DNA of 64,000 nucleotides from Bacillus paramycoides (GTDB taxonomy: Bacteria; Bacillota; Bacilli; Bacillales; Bacillaceae_G): assembly GCF_001884235.1 (NCBI RefSeq), contig NZ_MAOI01000023.1, forward strand, positions 62,001 to 126,000, in the 5' to 3' direction. Shown piece after piece: positions 52,377 through 60,101 of this stretch. Under the pieces are notes generated by a model that searched no databases, was not told where the DNA came from, and was given only the letters and a program-made list of their open reading frames with translations. Numbering within the stretch: the first letter of the stretch is position 1; every line of letters starts with the position of its first letter. A program made the position numbers and the translations under genes.

Positions 52377-53128
52377 GAATGTTTCCTCCAACTAATGAAT
52401 TTCCTTTCTAATATCGAAACAAGTATGACGAAGAAAATAGCTAATAATGATAACAATACAATTGGTGCAAATACCCCCGCTCCGTCTAACTGCGTCATCA
52501 TTCTTTTACTGAAATATCCAAGCCCAGCTTGCGCACCGAGCCATTCTCCAATCGCTGCCCCAATAACGCTAAGTGGTACCGCAATTTTTAACGCTGAGAA
52601 AAAGTAAGGAAGAGCAGATGGCAACTTTAGCTTTAGAAAAACATCTTTTTTCGTTGCACCATACGTAACTAAAAGCTCTTCCCATTCTCTTTTCGTACTG
52701 CGAAGTCCATCATACGTATTGACCGCAATTGGGAAAAATGTAATTAAAACTGTGACAACAACCTTACTCCAAATGGTATATCCGAACCATAAGACAAATA
52801 GTGGCGCAAGCGCTGTTATCGGAATTGTTTGCGAGGCAACTAATAATGGATAAAATGCTCTTTCCATCCACGTACTCGCGTTCATTAACATTGCTAGCCC
52901 TACGCCCAAGACGATAGAAATAACAACACCTATTAAAACGACATACAACGTTGCAGGTAAATGAACCGTAAATAATATATCTTTCAGCGCCCATATCTTC
53001 ATTACAATTGCAGAAGGTGATGGCAAAATGTACATCTCATCTACAATTCTTGCTCCTACTTCCCAAGCAATAAGTAAAATTCCACTTAATGTGAGGGCAG
53101 GTAATAGCTCCTTCAAACGATTCATCAT
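52373..53128 (-). CDS. thiX: ThiX-like ABC permease
   Basis: 251 aa with six membrane segments of the SsuC/TauC type, and the EAA loop EWEELLVTYGATKKDVFLKLKLPSALPYFFSALK. Overlaps thiZ by four bases (ATGA) and thiY by four. Translocates the pyrimidine salvage compound. Confidence 0.92.
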   Translation of the reverse strand: MMNRLKELLPALTLSGILLIAWEVGARIVDEMYILPSPSAIVMKIWALKDILFTVHLPATLYVVLIGVVISIVLGVGLAMLMNASTWMERAFYPLLVASQTIPITALAPLFVLWFGYTIWSKVVVTVLITFFPIAVNTYDGLRSTKREWEELLVTYGATKKDVFLKLKLPSALPYFFSALKIAVPLSVIGAAIGEWLGAQAGLGYFSKRMMTQLDGAGVFAPIVLLSLLAIFFVILVSILERKFISWRKHS

Positions 53129-53874
53129 ACAAGTACCTGCCTTTGTAACATACTAAGAATCTCATCCTTAAGCGCTAACACTTCAGGCTTATGTAAATCT
53201 TTTCTTGTTCTGTTACGATTAAGCGGCACAATTCGCTCAGTTAAAGTAGCTATCGGCTGCTGCTCTACAACAAAAATACGATTAGAAAGAAAAAGGGCTT
53301 CTTCAACGTCATGTGTAATAAATAAAATTGTTTTTTCCCACTCTTTCCATTGTTCAAACAACCATTCCTGCAAAGATGCCTTCGTTAAAGCATCCAACGC
53401 GCTAAACGGTTCATCTAGCAATAATATCTCTCCGCCTGTTAATAAAGTTCGGATAAAAGATACGCGCTGTCTCATACCACCAGATAAATCTTTCGGATAT
53501 TTTTTCTCGTACCCTTGTAAACCAAATTTATGTAACAGTTCCTTTGCCTTTACCTGTGCTTCTTTCTTCTGCACACCTTGGCACTCTAACGGTAAAGCAG
53601 CATTCTCAATAACTGTTCTCCATGGCAAAAGCATATCTTTTTGAGGCATATACCCTACAGGGTGACTCTTTGTTTCCATAAGCTCTATTTGTCCGCTGCT
53701 CGCCTCTTCTAAACCTGTAATAAGGCGAAATAAAGTACTTTTCCCACAGCCACTTGGTCCAATAATGCTCACAAACTCTTTTTCTTGTATATTGGCATTT
53801 AGTCCCTCTATGATTGGTTTTTCATCATAATGAAAGGAAACATTACGAAACTGTAGTATGTTCTTGCTCCTCAA
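53125..53874 (-). CDS. thiZ: ThiZ-like ABC ATPase
   Basis: 249 aa with a TTG start at 53874, ten bases after AAGGAG and inside tenA (32-base overlap); no ATG start with a ribosome site is available. Walker A GPSGCGKST, signature LSGGMRQRVSFIR, Walker B LLLDEPFSALD, H-loop FITHDVEEAL. NitT/TauT type ATPase powering ThiX. Confidence 0.9.
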   Translation of the reverse strand: MRSKNILQFRNVSFHYDEKPIIEGLNANIQEKEFVSIIGPSGCGKSTLFRLITGLEEASSGQIELMETKSHPVGYMPQKDMLLPWRTVIENAALPLECQGVQKKEAQVKAKELLHKFGLQGYEKKYPKDLSGGMRQRVSFIRTLLTGGEILLLDEPFSALDALTKASLQEWLFEQWKEWEKTILFITHDVEEALFLSNRIFVVEQQPIATLTERIVPLNRNRTRKDLHKPEVLALKDEILSMLQRQVLV

Positions 53875-54538
53875 AACCCCACATCTCCTTACGATAAGCC
53901 ATATCCCAGAATAAATATTCAAATCGGCTGGAATATAAGAAAATCTCCTCTAATCGATCTAGCTCTTTCTCTGACTTCCCAACTGTCATTTCATTTAATA
54001 AATCTATTAACCAAATACAAAGATTACCGTATTCTTCAGAACTATATCCTTGAATCCACTCCCCAAAGAACTCATGATCTCTTGCTCCAGGAATATCATT
54101 TAAACGCTTTCCAATCTCCCAATAGCTCCACATGCATGGAAGTAAAGCTGCTATTAATTCTGCAAGTGTGCCATTTTGAGATACAGACATCATATAATTT
54201 GTATAAGCTAAATTTTTAGCAGATGGTTTTGCCGATTCCATCTCCTGGGCAGAAATACCAAGTCTTTTTGCATATTGTTTATGAATCGTCATTTCACCAT
54301 TTAAAATACCATCTATTTGCTCTGCAAATTTCGCCATAACTTGTGGATTCGTTGCCTTGACAACACCAATTGCATATAGTTTTGCATAATCCAACAAGTA
54401 TAAATAATCTTGAATAATATAATACTGGAATTTATCTTTTTCTAACGTGCCATCCCCCATACCTACTACAAACGGATGATTATGACTTTTCTCCCATACA
54501 GGCTGCACCGTCTCAAATAATCTTTCACAAAATTTCAT
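53843..54538 (-). CDS. tenA: Aminopyrimidine aminohydrolase TenA (thiaminase II)
   Basis: 231 aa helical TenA fold: FCERLFETVQPVWEKSHNHPFV, YYIIQDYLYLLDYAKLYAIGVVKA, the catalytic cysteine in LLPCMWSYWEIG, and the C-terminal LFWDMAYRKEMW. Deaminates aminomethyl-pyrimidine to HMP. First gene of the operon, directly after two tandem TPP riboswitches; GAAGGGGAA precedes the ATG. Confidence 0.95.
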   Translation of the reverse strand: MKFCERLFETVQPVWEKSHNHPFVVGMGDGTLEKDKFQYYIIQDYLYLLDYAKLYAIGVVKATNPQVMAKFAEQIDGILNGEMTIHKQYAKRLGISAQEMESAKPSAKNLAYTNYMMSVSQNGTLAELIAALLPCMWSYWEIGKRLNDIPGARDHEFFGEWIQGYSSEEYGNLCIWLIDLLNEMTVGKSEKELDRLEEIFLYSSRFEYLFWDMAYRKEMWGFEEQEHTTVS

Positions 54539-54574
54539 TTATAATTCCCCTTCCTGCATATCTATTTATTCCAA

Positions 54575-54606
54575 TAAAAAAGCCACTTCTTTATATAAGA
54601 AGTGGC
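54575..54606 (-). terminator. Terminator of the promoter-distal TPP riboswitch
   Basis: Minus strand GCCACTTCTT-ATATA-AAGAAGTGGC then TTTTTTA; it lies between the second aptamer and tenA. Confidence 0.9.
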
Positions 54607-54639
54607 CACAGCAAATAAAAATATATTTTATTCGTTGTT

Positions 54640-54724
54640 CCACTTCCCTTCGCTAGTATTACCTAGATCAGGTCTGTAAGGGTTAAGGATTATTCCTCTC
54701 TCAGCACGAAAAGCACCCCTAGTG
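54640..54724 (-). ncRNA. TPP (THI-box) riboswitch, tenA-proximal
   Basis: Minus strand: CTAGGGGTGC, GTGCTGAGAG, ACCCTTACAGACCTGATCTAGG, TAATACTAGCG, AAGGGAAG. Complete THI element. Thiamin pyrophosphate should cause termination before tenA. Confidence 0.95.
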
Positions 54725-54747
54725 GTGTTAATATGAAATTTTCAAAT

Positions 54748-54783
54748 AAAAAAGCCCCGTTTCTATACGCAAAGAAACGGGGA
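54748..54783 (-). terminator. Terminator between the two TPP riboswitches
   Basis: Minus strand CCCCGTTTCT-TTGCGTAT-AGAAACGGGGC then TTTTTTA, giving the upstream aptamer its own platform. Confidence 0.9.
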
Positions 54784-54804
54784 CTCATTGTTAATGTCCG
54801 AATT

Positions 54805-54896
54805 GCTTCCCTACGCTAGCACAATCTAGATCAGGTAATGAAAAGGATCAAAGGCTTACGGCCCTCCTCTCAGCTGGCAACACCAGCTCTCCTAGC
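54805..54896 (-). ncRNA. TPP (THI-box) riboswitch, promoter-proximal
   Basis: Minus strand: CTAGGAGAGCTGG, GCTGAGAGGAGGGCC, ACCTGATCTAGA, GTGCTAGCGTAGGGAAG. Less canonical at the 5' end (GGAG rather than GGGG). With the other copy it forms a tandem riboswitch, as described for B. anthracis tenA. I see no gene in the rest of the gap up to 55162. Confidence 0.92.
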
Positions 54897-55162
54897 AAAC
54901 TATAAAATTATCACTGTCAGTATAACATTGTCATAAGTCATCATCAACTATTTTAATTTTCTTAATTGCGCATTAAATATCAACATGTTAAACAAATATA
55001 AATGCAACTCCACAAATGATATATACAATATTTATATACGAATCTCTCTTCTAACATTATTTATATTGATTTCATATTACATTTATGTGAATAAGACCAA
55101 TATATTGTATCTTTATACTATAATAAAATTACAACTATACAACTAGAGGAGGTCTTTATTAC

Positions 55163-56320
55163 ATGAATATGAAAGCTACAGCTTTAACAGCAACTACTAT
55201 CGCAATTGCTTCGTTACTTCCTTCTATGGGAGAATCCGATATACAAACAGCTGCTGCTAAGCAATCATCTAAAGCAAAAACGGGGTATGTAAAAATTGAC
55301 AACGTTGCACTACATCAAAATAGCCATGCAGACAGTGCAATAATTGATAACATTCGATTTAATAGCCCAGTTACTATTCTTGAGACAGCTCAAGATTGGT
55401 ATAAAGTATCCGTTAACAACAAAACAGGCTATATGAAAAAAGATGCAATTCTATTCAAAAAAAATGTTCAACAAAAGTATCAATATATCGTAAACGCAAA
55501 CGCATTAAACGTTCGTTCTGAACCTAATACAGAGTCTTCTATTCTAGATATATTGCCAAATGGTCAATTCATTACAATTCAAGGTGAACAAGGAGATTGG
55601 TACAAAATATTACATAACGGCCAAATTGGTTACGTACAAAAAACATTTGTATCTAATGGATCCACACCTCTAGTAAAAGGTATAACTGTACAAGGTTCTC
55701 CTTCTTATACTGTTGCAACACCAAAATTAAATGTGCGTAGCTCTGCTAGCACAAATAGTACAGCAATCGGTTCTCTGCAAAATGGTACACAAGTACAGGT
55801 AGTAGAAACAGTAGGAACTTGGTATAAAATTCGTTTTGGCACAGGATACGGATATGTGGCAAAACACTATGTAGTGCAAAATCAATCGCAAGCTAAAACA
55901 ACCGCTTCACCTTCATCCATTCCAGCAGTTTTCAAATTCCCTACCCAAGGGAAAATCAGCTCAACATTTGATATGCGCTGGGAACAAATGCATTATGGTA
56001 TAGATATTGCAGCACAAGGCAACGTCTCTATTCAAGCTGCTGCTGCAGGTAAAGTTGTGAAATCTTATTATTCGGCTAGCTACGGCAATGTCGTGTTCAT
56101 CGCCCATCAAATAAATGAGAAATTATATACAACAGTTTATGCTCACATGAAAGATCGTACTGTACAAGCTGGTGATCAAGTACAAACCGGACAATTACTA
56201 GGTCATATGGGAAATACAGGACATTCATACGGACAACATCTCCATTTTGAATTACATAATGGGGAATGGAATTTTGAAAAAACGAATGCAGTGAACCCAC
56301 TGCCATATTTAGTTAGGTAA
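55163..56320 (+). CDS. Secreted SH3b-M23 endopeptidase
   Basis: 385 aa. Signal peptide about 1-31. Three bacterial SH3 domains (about 38-98, 110-165 and 185-242) with LNVRS motifs in the last two, then an M23/LytM domain (about 258-385) with HYGIDIA and HLHFELH zinc motifs. Cuts peptidoglycan peptides. AGAGGAGG precedes the start. The SH3 region is related to that of the EntC-like protein. Confidence 0.92.
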   Translation: MNMKATALTATTIAIASLLPSMGESDIQTAAAKQSSKAKTGYVKIDNVALHQNSHADSAIIDNIRFNSPVTILETAQDWYKVSVNNKTGYMKKDAILFKKNVQQKYQYIVNANALNVRSEPNTESSILDILPNGQFITIQGEQGDWYKILHNGQIGYVQKTFVSNGSTPLVKGITVQGSPSYTVATPKLNVRSSASTNSTAIGSLQNGTQVQVVETVGTWYKIRFGTGYGYVAKHYVVQNQSQAKTTASPSSIPAVFKFPTQGKISSTFDMRWEQMHYGIDIAAQGNVSIQAAAAGKVVKSYYSASYGNVVFIAHQINEKLYTTVYAHMKDRTVQAGDQVQTGQLLGHMGNTGHSYGQHLHFELHNGEWNFEKTNAVNPLPYLVR

Positions 56321-56325
56321 ATTGT

Positions 56326-56658
56326 ATGCCACGCAATATACCTCTCTTTATTGAATACCTGGCTTTTTTAGGTTTAATCTGTTGTTTAATCATTTATAAT
56401 ACGAACACTGTATTTTTATCTATTATCATTGCTTTTGTTGCTTTAGAAATTATGATGGAATCATTCCAAGTTCAATTGAAACAAAAAATTGCCCATATTT
56501 ATAATGCAATTTTTCTTTTGAGCGCTCTTATAACAAATATAATTAGTAATGGTTTTTATTTATCTACCGCATTTCCTGTATTCTTTATGGCTGTTTTATT
56601 ATTCATAGCTAGATACGTTAATGCTCCTAATAACCAAAAACACGAACAAGAAGCTTAG
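56326..56658 (+). CDS. Small membrane protein, unknown function
   Basis: 110 aa with four hydrophobic segments (YLAFLGLICCLIIYN, FLSIIIAFVALEIMM, AIFLLSALITNII and FPVFFMAVLLFIA), starting six bases after the endopeptidase gene. Ribosome site is weak (GGTAAATTG), so expression may depend on coupling. No family recognised. Confidence 0.65.
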   Translation: MPRNIPLFIEYLAFLGLICCLIIYNTNTVFLSIIIAFVALEIMMESFQVQLKQKIAHIYNAIFLLSALITNIISNGFYLSTAFPVFFMAVLLFIARYVNAPNNQKHEQEA

Positions 56659-56672
56659 AAAGAGGAGACACT

Positions 56673-56828
56673 GTGTACCAATCTTTCAAAGATGACCCAA
56701 TGAAGTATATATTGAATTTATATGAAAAAATGAATACTTTTTTTGGTATACAAGGAAGTTATACTGCTCAATTTCTTCTTTATGGAATGTTATTTCTTGT
56801 CTTAATTACTTTCTCCTTGTTTTACTAA
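56673..56828 (+). CDS. 51-aa membrane protein
   Basis: GTG start five bases after AGAGGAG. Amphipathic N-terminus (SFKDDPMKYILNLYEKMNTF) and one C-terminal membrane helix (FLLYGMLFLVLITFSLFY). It follows the 110-aa gene by 14 bases and is followed by a terminator, so it is the third gene of the endopeptidase operon. No family known. Confidence 0.65.
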   Translation: MYQSFKDDPMKYILNLYEKMNTFFGIQGSYTAQFLLYGMLFLVLITFSLFY

Positions 56829-56829
56829 C

Positions 56830-56866
56830 AAAAAAGGATCTCACATAAAAGTTGAGATCCTTTTTA
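56830..56866 (+). terminator. Terminator of the endopeptidase operon
   Basis: AAAAAAGGATCTCA-loop-TGAGATCCTTTTTAATT; also usable by the convergent gene. Confidence 0.88.
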
Positions 56867-56899
56867 ATTTATATTAATTTTTGATATGTAAAATCTTCT

Positions 56900-58051
56900 T
56901 TATCCACAAGCATATTTTTCATAAATAAAACTAAGATTATATTTTTTCTCTAAGCTCATTCTTTGTTCATCATCACACCAATAGAAAAGAATATCATGAA
57001 TCGTTGCATAACGTTTATTTTTAAGAAATAGTTTAAAGAATGATGGCAAACAATCATGTAATTGTATAAATATATAATTGCGTAGTATCTCTTCTTTATA
57101 TTCAATGCCCTTACAAATATAAAGTAATTCTTCACAATAATATGCATGCTGCGGAACTTGAATCATTTCGAAAAATGGTACATAAGAAAGTAACTTTCCA
57201 ATAAAATGATCGTATCGATCCATTAACCCTATCGTCATATGTTCCATCATTTCTTTCATCACATACAAATAATCGTCTACGTGCGTTGTCTTTAGTGGAT
57301 CTAATCGATCAGAAATTTGAGACAGTACAGCTTTTTGACAAGCTATAACAGCTTGGCTAGGCCCATAATATGATAGGAAATCTGTGCATTTACGATACTT
57401 GCGCAGTAAATCATTTGTATATAAATCATACACAAAAGTATTACAATATATTGCTAGACCCATCATATCACTATTGAGCTGTTCTTTTGATAGAGTCTTA
57501 GCTTGCTTACACATATAAAAAAACGTAAACTCCAATACTTCCTTATGAGATAATAAATGTCTACACTGCATTATACATTTCTCACTAAATTTAACTCTCT
57601 CCCAAATCCCTACATCACCATTATCCAATTCACCAATACGATATTTAATGATTAAATAGTTTAGAGCAACCGCTTGCGTCAAAAGATCCCATGTCTCATA
57701 TTCCAATGAAGTTTGGACAAATTCGTCTAACCCTTGATTAATCATAAATGTATATGCTTCTTTATACCAACCAATCTCTTGGCATAAACGAAGAATACGT
57801 ACTAAAGTGGGAATTTCATCTTTATGAAACTGCGGTAAATCTTTCGCTTTATTCATTCCATATACGATGAAAGCCGCTAAATTTTCTTCTTTATAAAATT
57901 CTTTTTCTTTCCATACTAAAATAGTTCGCTCTTTCCCTTCACCTTTCGGATGATTCGGTACAAGCAAAGAAAATAACTCAGCGAAATTCCTTGGTTCTAC
58001 GTATGTATCTGTAACCAAATTCCAATTCGGATCGCCCTGTACAGCCCTCAT
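56900..58051 (-). CDS. Conserved hypothetical protein, 383 aa (possibly DUF3965)
   Basis: A soluble, helical, cysteine-containing protein with no signal peptide. It contains RILRLCQEIGWYKEAYTFMI and HYYCEELLYICKGIEYKEE-like helices that suggest a helical repeat array. I do not recognise a characterised family; DUF3965 is a weak suggestion. It is a single gene with a long inverted repeat 34 bases upstream of the start. Confidence 0.6.
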   Translation of the reverse strand: MRAVQGDPNWNLVTDTYVEPRNFAELFSLLVPNHPKGEGKERTILVWKEKEFYKEENLAAFIVYGMNKAKDLPQFHKDEIPTLVRILRLCQEIGWYKEAYTFMINQGLDEFVQTSLEYETWDLLTQAVALNYLIIKYRIGELDNGDVGIWERVKFSEKCIMQCRHLLSHKEVLEFTFFYMCKQAKTLSKEQLNSDMMGLAIYCNTFVYDLYTNDLLRKYRKCTDFLSYYGPSQAVIACQKAVLSQISDRLDPLKTTHVDDYLYVMKEMMEHMTIGLMDRYDHFIGKLLSYVPFFEMIQVPQHAYYCEELLYICKGIEYKEEILRNYIFIQLHDCLPSFFKLFLKNKRYATIHDILFYWCDDEQRMSLEKKYNLSFIYEKYACG

Positions 58052-58084
58052 ATAATTCCCCTTCCCTTTTTTATCTACATAGGA

Positions 58085-58122
58085 AATATTAATTTCTTAT
58101 CTCATCAAAAGAAATTAATATT
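58085..58122. repeat. Inverted repeat upstream of the 383-aa gene
   Basis: AATATTAATTTCTT and AAGAAATTAATATT, a perfect 14-bp stem with a 10-base spacer, and no T run. An operator or leader structure is likely. The remaining gap to 58323 shows nothing else. Confidence 0.5.
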
Positions 58123-58323
58123 GTTATATTCAAAATCTCTCATAATACTTATATCTATTAGTATATCACTTTTTATCTCATTAAAAATTATGAATCACAA
58201 ATTTTAAAAAACTATCGGAAAATATTAATCATGCATAGCTAGTATATAATCTTTCAGCTCTATCATGTTAACACATCACCTTTATCCATATAAAGTTAAA
58301 ATGATGTATATGTTTTTTTGTGT

Positions 58324-58438
58324 ATACATTGAAGCTATACTCAGTGGGGCGTTCCAGGCAACGAGACTCCCACCTGCTCCCTTCGCTTTCACTAAGTTGT
58401 GAGGTGAGAATCTTGTCGCCCGCAAATAGCGGGATAAA
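58324..58438 (+). repeat. bcr1-like repeat, copy D (short, divergent)
   Basis: 115 bp. The left end ATACATTGAAGCTATACTCAGTGGGG aligns with copy A's ATAAAGTGAAACTATAATCAG, and the right end has GTCGCCCGCAAATAGCGGGATAAA. The stem CTCCCACCT/GAGGTGAGA is kept, but the first GGGGG/CCCCC hairpin is missing. It directly abuts the stop codon of the CBS gene. Confidence 0.75.
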
Positions 58439-58858
58439 TTATTTTGTATGCTCTGATATTTCACTTAAAGCAAAACCAGCTTGGTCATCTGCTACTTCTC
58501 TTATAGCTAAATCTCCCAAGGCTAACATACCAACGAATTGACCACCTTCAACTACTGGCAACCTTCTAATTTGATGCTGTGCCATCAATTCTGTAGCTCT
58601 CTCAATAGAATCATCAGGAGAAATTGAAACGATATTTGTCGTCATTACATCTGTAATCTTATTAGATCCTGGATGTTTTTCAGCAATTCCACGAACAACT
58701 AAATCCCGGTCCGTCACAAGACCAATAACTTGTTCATTCTCAACAACTGGAATCATACCAATTGCTTCATCCTTCATTTTTACAGCAGCCTCATATACAT
58801 TATCTAGTGGTGTACACTGTACAATATTTGTACTCATAAGTTCTCGAACCTTTGTCAT
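58439..58858 (-). CDS. CBS-domain pair protein (YhcV-like)
   Basis: 139 aa with two CBS motifs: VRELMSTNIVQCTPLDNVYEAAVKMKDEAIGMIPVVENEQVIGLVTDRDLV, then a second with ITDVMTTNIVSISPDDSIERATELMAQHQIRRLPVVEGGQFVGML. Binds adenosyl nucleotides in homologues; role unknown. AGGAGGAG precedes the start. The stop codon adjoins repeat copy D. Confidence 0.9.
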   Translation of the reverse strand: MTKVRELMSTNIVQCTPLDNVYEAAVKMKDEAIGMIPVVENEQVIGLVTDRDLVVRGIAEKHPGSNKITDVMTTNIVSISPDDSIERATELMAQHQIRRLPVVEGGQFVGMLALGDLAIREVADDQAGFALSEISEHTK

Positions 58859-58962
58859 TATTCTATCTCCTCCTTTTAATACATACTATAGCTTTTCCTA
58901 AATTCCTTTATTTATTTCAGGAAGACAGCACAATAAAAAGAGGTTGAAGATATAGACATACT

Positions 58963-58996
58963 AAAAAAGAGTCAGCAAATTGCTGACTCTTTTTTT
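58963..58996 (-). terminator. Terminator of the tRNA operon
   Basis: AAAAGAGTCAGCAAA-TTGCTGACTCTTTTTTT, read on the minus strand directly after tRNA-Glu (near-palindromic, also usable in the plus direction). Confidence 0.85.
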
Positions 58997-58998
58997 AT

Positions 58999-59070
58999 GA
59001 CCCGTACGGGATTCGAACCCGTGTTACCGCCGTGAAAGGGCGGTGTCTTAACCACTTGACCAACGGGCCA
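58999..59070 (-). tRNA. tRNA-Glu (anticodon TTC)
   Basis: 72 nt cloverleaf with acceptor GGCCCGT/ACGGGTC, anticodon loop CCTTTCAC and T loop GTTCGAATC. No CCA encoded. Matches the Bacillus tRNA-Glu. Confidence 0.95.
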
Positions 59071-59071
59071 T

Positions 59072-59145
59072 GGCTCCGCAGGTAGGACTCGAACCTACGA
59101 CCGATCGGTTAACAGCCGATAGCTCTACCACTGAGCTACTGCGGA
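59072..59145 (-). tRNA. tRNA-Asn (anticodon GTT)
   Basis: Acceptor TCCGCAG/CTGCGGA, D arm GCTCAGTGGTAGAGC, anticodon loop CTGTTAA, T loop TTCGAGT, and encoded CCA. Separated from tRNA-Glu by about one base; co-transcribed. Ends are accurate to about one base. Confidence 0.95.
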
Positions 59146-59163
59146 ATAATAAAGACAATTTGT

Positions 59164-59192
59164 ATCTTATAAAATTTCTCATCGTAAGTCAA
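59164..59192 (-). promoter_or_regulatory. Promoter of the tRNA-Asn-Glu operon
   Basis: Minus strand TTGACT, 17 bases, TAAGAT, about 20 bases upstream of tRNA-Asn. Confidence 0.65.
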
Positions 59193-59259
59193 GAAGTTTT
59201 TTCACACCATCTTGCGCAAACGTGACATGTTTATAATATACTGGATTGCGTTTTTACTG

Positions 59260-59718
59260 TCAAGATGTTTTCGTTATCGGTTTTAGTTTCCCTTTACACT
59301 TTCCACAGACATATCTTTTTGTATTTATTTGACGTCTTCTTACATATCGAAGTGAACACTCCATACATTCATACGTATAAACTTTTGTTTCCTTCCCTCC
59401 ATTAATCATTCGTTTACAAAAACGCGGTGCACCTACCTTCTTTAGCAACTCACGAAAATCTCTATCTCGGTGCTTATATCCCCTTCCTTTGATATGCAAA
59501 TGATAATGGCAAAGCTCATGCTTAATAATCCCTACTAACTCTTCTTTACCATACATTTCATAATATCGATAATTCAGTTCTATATTATGACTCTTCAATA
59601 GATAGCGTCCACCGGTTGTACGCAATCTATTATTAAACATCGCTTCATGTAAGAAGGGCGTCCCAAAGTATTGTAACGACACTTCTTCAACTAACCGTTG
59701 AATTTCTCGCTCATCCAT
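59260..59718 (-). CDS. SprT-like family protein
   Basis: 152 aa from the ATG at 59718, seven bases after AGGAGG; the ATG two codons earlier abuts that site. SprT zinc-metalloprotease fold: [12 protein letters not shown] (HExxH) and a C-terminal zinc ribbon with [12 protein letters not shown] and CGKCKGKL. In B. subtilis the homologue also lies near cmpA and tex. Role unknown. Confidence 0.88.
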   Translation of the reverse strand: MDEREIQRLVEEVSLQYFGTPFLHEAMFNNRLRTTGGRYLLKSHNIELNYRYYEMYGKEELVGIIKHELCHYHLHIKGRGYKHRDRDFRELLKKVGAPRFCKRMINGGKETKVYTYECMECSLRYVRRRQINTKRYVCGKCKGKLKPITKTS

Positions 59719-59927
59719 TCTCATTCCTCCTAAACTAAAAAATAATTTTACACTTTTCTCCCTTCTTATACATATAGTAAATAGTACATATACCCATCCT
59801 CATTCAAGAAGCGTGATTTCTAAAAATGCAGCATTGATAGAAATCCACTCACCAACCTCTCATCAAAGTTACCTTAACTAAAAGGAACTACTTTTTTGAG
59901 AGCAGGATTAAACAAGGAGGGATTCCT

Positions 59928-60044
59928 ATGCCCACGTGGCTAAAAAAGCAAATGCAACGTGCATATTTTGAGAAAAACCGGTATCAAATCAAATTGTTAA
60001 ATGAATGCTGGTTTTATTATAGCAAAATACATCAAAGCTCATAA
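59928..60044 (+). CDS. cmpA: Cortex morphogenetic protein CmpA
   Basis: 38 aa, ATG after AAGGAGGG. The sequence MPTWLKKQMQRAYFEKNRYQ, then IKLLNECWFYY, matches B. subtilis CmpA (37 aa), a mother-cell adaptor that makes the ClpXP protease degrade SpoIVA in misassembled spores. Its place between a SprT-like gene and tex is the same as in B. subtilis. Confidence 0.9.
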   Translation: MPTWLKKQMQRAYFEKNRYQIKLLNECWFYYSKIHQSS

Positions 60045-60065
60045 TCAATTAAACTTTCCAGTTCA

Positions 60066-60098
60066 TAAAAAAAGAGCAGTTTCATCTGCTCTCTTTTC
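60066..60098. terminator. Terminator between cmpA and tex
   Basis: AAAAAAAGAGCAG-TTTCAT-CTGCTCTCTTTT; works for both convergent genes. Confidence 0.85.
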
Positions 60099-60101
60099 TT
60101 A

